From Bicyclus anynana (taxonomy: Eukaryota > Arthropoda > Insecta > Lepidoptera > Nymphalidae), in assembly GCF_947172395.1 (NCBI RefSeq), contig NC_069105.1:6737179-6801178 (forward strand): 64,000 nucleotides of DNA, written 5' to 3'. Of the stretch, positions 60,186 to 64,000 are shown piece after piece; the stretch's first letter is position 1; the number at the start of each line of letters is the position of its first letter. The position numbers were made by a program, and so were the translations under genes. Below the pieces are notes generated by a model that ran no database searches, was not told where the DNA came from, and saw only the letters and a list, made by a program, of their open reading frames with translations.

Positions 60186-60391
60186 ACGGCCTCCATGGCG
60201 CAGTCCTGGGTTTTGGGAGACGTATCGCCAAGTGAATTTAGCGTTCCGATACGATGTCGTGTATAAACCGATATGGGTGTGGAATTTCATCCTACGCCTA
60301 ACAAGTTAACCCATTTCCATCTTAGATTGCATCATCACTTACCATCAGTTGAGATTACAGTCAAAGGCTAACTTGTAAAGAACAAAAAAAA
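60186..60391 (+). mobile_element. SINE-B copy with large deletion
   Basis: The head ACGGCCTCCATGGCGCAG is joined to TCCTGGGTTTTGGGAGACGT. The 3' half is nearly complete to GGCTAACTTGTAAAGAAC plus an A-run. Confidence 0.85.
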
Positions 60392-61119
60392 TCGAGCTAA
60401 GAAATAGGTACCGAGTTTGTCTTTCGTCTATAATTTTTCGCTAAAAATACTCAAGCCAAAGTGGGAAAATTTCGACACTTTTATATGGTACTTTCCGTTG
60501 TCCTTTTGAACAAGTAGTACCATTTTATAAGTTACTTATGTAATGAAAATTCTGAAACTATGTATTTGTATTAAATTAAAATATAGTTGTTATATAGACT
60601 ATATAAATGAAAAACTATCTGTGGGCAACCCGCACTAGTCCAATTTTTAAATAGTACAAAATGTTTTTTTTTAAATGATAAGTCAGATTTGACGTCACAC
60701 ACATTCAAGGCCAACGCGTTGATTCAATATATCTCTATTTTCCCCGTTTTTTACATTTTTTCCGCCGCTTTTCAAACTGGTAGCCCGCGAATGCAAATGC
60801 GGCAGCGCAAGTGGATTGGATGGCGACACGACGTTTGTGTTGCGTTTTCATTTGTCACGAATGTCTTTTCGGGTTTAGGAAAACGGGGAGAAAATGTAAT
60901 TTCGTACGTCTGCGGTGAACTACGGTGCATTTTCATACAATGGCCGTTGAAAAGGCGCTTTCATGCTTAGAAAGTACAACACTCTTAGAAAATGGTGTTA
61001 GAGACTGCGACTTGGGTATTTTGAAGTAAAACATCTCATAGTAAATATGGGGAGAATAAACTTGTTTTAGCAGATTCAGAAGTGGGATTATAAAAATAAA
61101 AAAACCAATGTTGAACACA
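60392..61119. other. Spacer with a GC-richer island at 60690-60990
   Basis: The island contains TTTTCCGCCGCTTTTCAAAC, GCGAATGCAAATGCGGCAGC and GGATGGCGACACGACG. It does not recur in the window. One 93-codon frame (60689-60970) covers it without a recognisable domain. GCAAATG-type words could be regulatory, but this is not testable here. Confidence 0.3.
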
Positions 61120-61580
61120 ATTCACAATATTTGTCAGGACAACTCAATCAAGAAATCAAACTGTAACAAAAACAAGACCCCAGAATGGCAGAGAATACCT
61201 TAAGCAGTCCCAGAGCCTTGTGACTCCCGTTACAGGTTTAAAGGATCACTTCCGACTTGCCAACACTCACCATTCGCTGCTCAAGCTATTCTTCCTATCC
61301 CAAGTAATTAAAGAATTACAAAACAAGAAATTTGGACGGCTCGAACGCCACGAGAATACTAAAGCCGACCGTATGGAGAGTGCCTAATATTGCCAGGCTT
61401 TCCTGTCCGATCGCTACCCGTCTCTAACTCCCTACTCTTTACGTAAACAAGTCGCGTCACCTAGTGTCGGCACGAGCCAACACGAGATCAATCAACAAGT
61501 AAGCCCATTTCCAACTTAGACTGCATCGTCATTTAACATCAGATGAGATCGCAGTTAGTCAAGGACTAACTTGCCATTCA
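61120..61580 (+). repeat. Repeat U4, copy 2, with a SINE-B scrap
   Basis: It is co-linear with 51196-51565 at low identity (CAGAATGGCAGAGAATACC, TTTGGACGGCTCGAACGCC). 61497-61575 (AAGTAAGCCCATTTCCAAC to AGGACTAACTTGCC) is a decayed SINE-B 3' end. Confidence 0.4.
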
Positions 61581-61750
61581 CTCGCGCGTAATCACTCAGG
61601 AACGAAAATATGCGGGTAAAACTGCGACCCTTTGTCTTGTATAATATAGTTTGTATAATAACCAATTAATTAGATAAATGAACTTCAGAAAGTTACTTCA
61701 TAAGCCTAGTAGGCCGACTGAATAAAATAAAACTAAAATGAAATATATAC

Positions 61751-61809
61751 AAATATAATACAAAACCCTAATAATAATTATTTTATTATTAGGGTTTTGT
61801 ATTATATTT
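61751..61809. repeat. Perfect 27-bp inverted repeat with 5-bp loop
   Basis: Arms 61751-61777 and 61783-61809 (AAATATAATACAAAACCC and its complement at the outer ends) pair without mismatch around TTATT. Confidence 0.9.
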
Positions 61810-63440
61810 TGTATTTTTGATAAAATGTTAAAAAAATTATAAATAAATAAATGAGAAAAAAAAATCGCAACATTGCGATTGCGACAAAAATTAAAACTCA
61901 CCTTTTTATTTTTCATTGGAGTGTAATAACTTCATAGTTCCTGCAACAATAAATACATAAATATAAGAATATTGACGAACAAGTTCGCAGTTAAGTTAAC
62001 TTAATAATATATTACGAAAATAATATAATCACCACACCATGCCAAACTCAAGCTAAACTATACCAAGTCACGTTTTCTGATAACTGGAAACTCAAACAAT
62101 TGGTTTATACCCCGTAAATGGATCTCCAATAAGTAACACGCATCGAAGAAGACATCAAAAGATTACGATTTTTCTTTGATATTCAAATTGTATCTTGGAA
62201 AGAAGATTATTGTTATTTCCACAATAAAAGATATTTTGAAAATTAGTTAACTGATTTATTTTGTATTTTAAACCTTTTAAAATTTAAGGACTTCCAACCA
62301 GCCTGCACCCAGTGATTCTTGGCAACCCGCTTGATGTTCTCAGTCAGGGGTTGACAAATACTGCAATTTCGGTTCAAAGGTGTCATTTCACCACCATAGG
62401 ACTCCAACATCTATCTTCTTATTATGTGCCCGGTCCATAATCACTTCAGCATTTTGAATTTATGGGCTCTGTTATTGACTTTTGTTTGTACTCATTTCTT
62501 ATTCGATCACACAGATACTCAAAGCATAGCTCATAGCCCCACTAACTCTTCTTATAGGCCTATAGCCCTACCAATATCTACCTTATCTCCTTAATCTGTA
62601 TTTCCTAGCAATACCAAAAAGTATTACATTAATGCATTCTAATGTAATTATATAAAGCTAACAAACTATATGGTCACATGGTCCAGTACCAGGCAAAGTT
62701 TTTCGTTGTCAGTCGCCCCTACAATCGGAAATCGTGAACTCTCGGATTGACAGTAACGAAATAGACAGTGAAATAGAGCCGATATCGAATCGGGAGCGCC
62801 CAAATTTCTCCCACAACCTAATAAAGTAAACTAGATAATGTTGTGTAAGTAATGACCTTCGATAAAGGTAATAATACAACTTACCTAATATTTATACAAT
62901 GATATTTTAGTGTTATTTAACCATAGTTATTTAACAAAACAGATGCTCTATATATTTACTGTTATTTAACCATAGTTAAGTGACAAAACAGATGCTCTAT
63001 ATATTGATATTAAAAATGTTAATTCATTTTGAAACGGCTCTAAAAATATTATCCAGCTTACAGATTCTTTCATTCTTTTCATTCTTTCAAGAAATCATAA
63101 AATATAAATGCGAAAGGTCACTTATCACGAAATCCCGAAAACCGCTTAACAAAGATGAAATTTGGTAGGGAGGTAATTTATAGTTAGTAGACGTTTGCGA
63201 TGAACGGATTTTGTGACAGGGTCAGATTACGTAAGGTATTTACGTAAGAAGATTGCCAATTACTACAGATGCAGCATACGTAAAACTGATTGCGTATTTT
63301 TAACAATGGTGCAGTTTACTGTATCATTAATAAGCAACACCATGTATATAAGGAGTATACATCATGGTGTCGGGTACAAGAGTAACACCTAGTTTGTTAC
63401 GTATTTTAAGTACGGCAGTCCAGGAAAGTTTTCTCAGTTT
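61810..63440. other. Long AT-rich spacer
   Basis: A 50-bp near-duplicate (GTTATTTAACCATAGTTA, then AACAGATGCTCTATATATT) lies at 62913-62957 and 62960-63004. No gene was found. Confidence 0.5.
62913..63004. repeat. ~47-bp tandem duplication
   Basis: TGTTATTTAACCATAGTTA then ACAAAACAGATGCTCTATA occurs twice in direct succession with a few differences. Confidence 0.75.
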
Positions 63441-63812
63441 CTGGAGGAATATTCAGTAAACGATGTATTGTAGAAGTCGCAAGTGCGAGTTTCTAATTCA
63501 CCTGTATCTTTCTCTTTCTATAGTAGCGTGTAACTAGTTGACGCTGCCTTTACCCGCGTGGTTCCCGTTCCCGTAAGAATATGGGGATAATATAAGCCTA
63601 TAGCCTTACTCGATAAATGGGCTATATAACACTAAAAGTCCTAATAAAATTAAATAGTAGTTCCTGAGATTAGCGCATTCAACCAAACAACCAAACAAAC
63701 TCTTCAACTTTATAGATTAGTATAAATATAGATACAGAGTGAGATAGAGAAGAATTCGAGACTCGCACCTGCGAGTTAGATAAAAAATCGTTACAGAATA
63801 GCCCTCCTGATA
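63441..63812. mobile_element. Foldback MITE, copy 2, split by RP-R
   Basis: The left arm CTGGAGGAATATTCAGTAAAC to TTCACCTGTATCTTTCTC lies at 63441-63532. The right arm GATAGAGAAGAATTCGAGAC to CAGAATAGCCCTCCTG lies at 63738-63810. Together they match 3549-3710 in layout. Confidence 0.7.
63533..63733 (+). mobile_element. RP-R copy inside the foldback MITE
   Basis: It has ACTAGTTGACGCTGCCTTTA, GTTCCCGTTCCCGTAAGAAT, GGGCTATATAACACTAAAAG and the end TTTATAGATTAGTATAAATA. Confidence 0.85.
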
Positions 63813-64000
63813 ATATCAATATTTTTCTTGTAGATCAAGAAGAGATTTTGACTTCAAGTTGTTACAATGTAGGTCATCTATACTTATAATAAATCTGTAG
63901 AGAGGTCAATTCTGTACATGAAATATATTTCCAAAATAACTATCAGGGGGTGATTAGTGATCGATACTGATGCCAAAAATGCAATCAGTAAAATTTTTGT

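Overview
The window looks like gene-poor, AT-rich nuclear DNA from a lepidopteran insect (moth or butterfly). The evidence is the repeat content: a BEL/Pao LTR retrotransposon, Jockey/CR1-like and RTE-like non-LTR elements with 3' ends common in Lepidoptera, several tRNA-headed SINE families, short retroposons ending in TATAATATTAGTA, and foldback MITEs. I found no convincing host protein-coding exon, rRNA gene, functional tRNA gene or CRISPR array. I cannot name the species.

Layout. Positions 1-27.8 kb are an archipelago of SINEs, retroposon fragments, LINE 3' ends and MITEs. They are separated by AT-rich sequence and a few GC-richer islands of unknown role (10.6-11.0, 14.1-14.35, 18.5-19.2 and 19.6-19.75 kb). 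A 431-bp tandem duplication lies at 18466-19290, and its first ~270 bp are far better preserved than the rest. Positions 27.8-34.6 kb hold the main object: a complete BEL/Pao element on the minus strand. Its LTRs (28013-28536 and 33984-34508) differ by one T in a homopolymer. It has a 5-bp target duplication, a candidate primer binding site, a polypurine tract and one uninterrupted 1729-codon gag-pol frame. It sits inside a short retroposon that itself carries a 14-bp target duplication.

Positions 36.2-42.3 kb hold LINE material. A plus-strand LINE (38.0-42.3 kb, called LINE-H here) is split at one codon by a nearly full-length minus-strand LINE (38.2-41.5 kb, LINE-I). LINE-I has a frameshift just after its YADD box and a Tyr where its endonuclease should have the catalytic His. 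Positions 42.3-64 kb return to SINE, MITE and retroposon archipelago, with repeated cases of one element inside another (42.9, 48.6, 53.9, 56.1, 58.2 and 63.5 kb) and a TAA-flanked MITE built from CAGTCGAC-type repeats (47.9 kb).

The only reading frame that could encode a working protein set is the BEL/Pao polyprotein. Everything else coding-like is LINE debris. The nesting gives a relative chronology of element activity, and the BEL/Pao copy is the youngest datable event. I see no undescribed multi-gene system. The most unusual non-TE signals are the unevenly preserved tandem duplication and the long perfect hairpins with 5-bp loops (23.9 and 61.8 kb). Family names such as SINE-A or RP-S are working labels for this window, and all similarity statements come from reading by eye.
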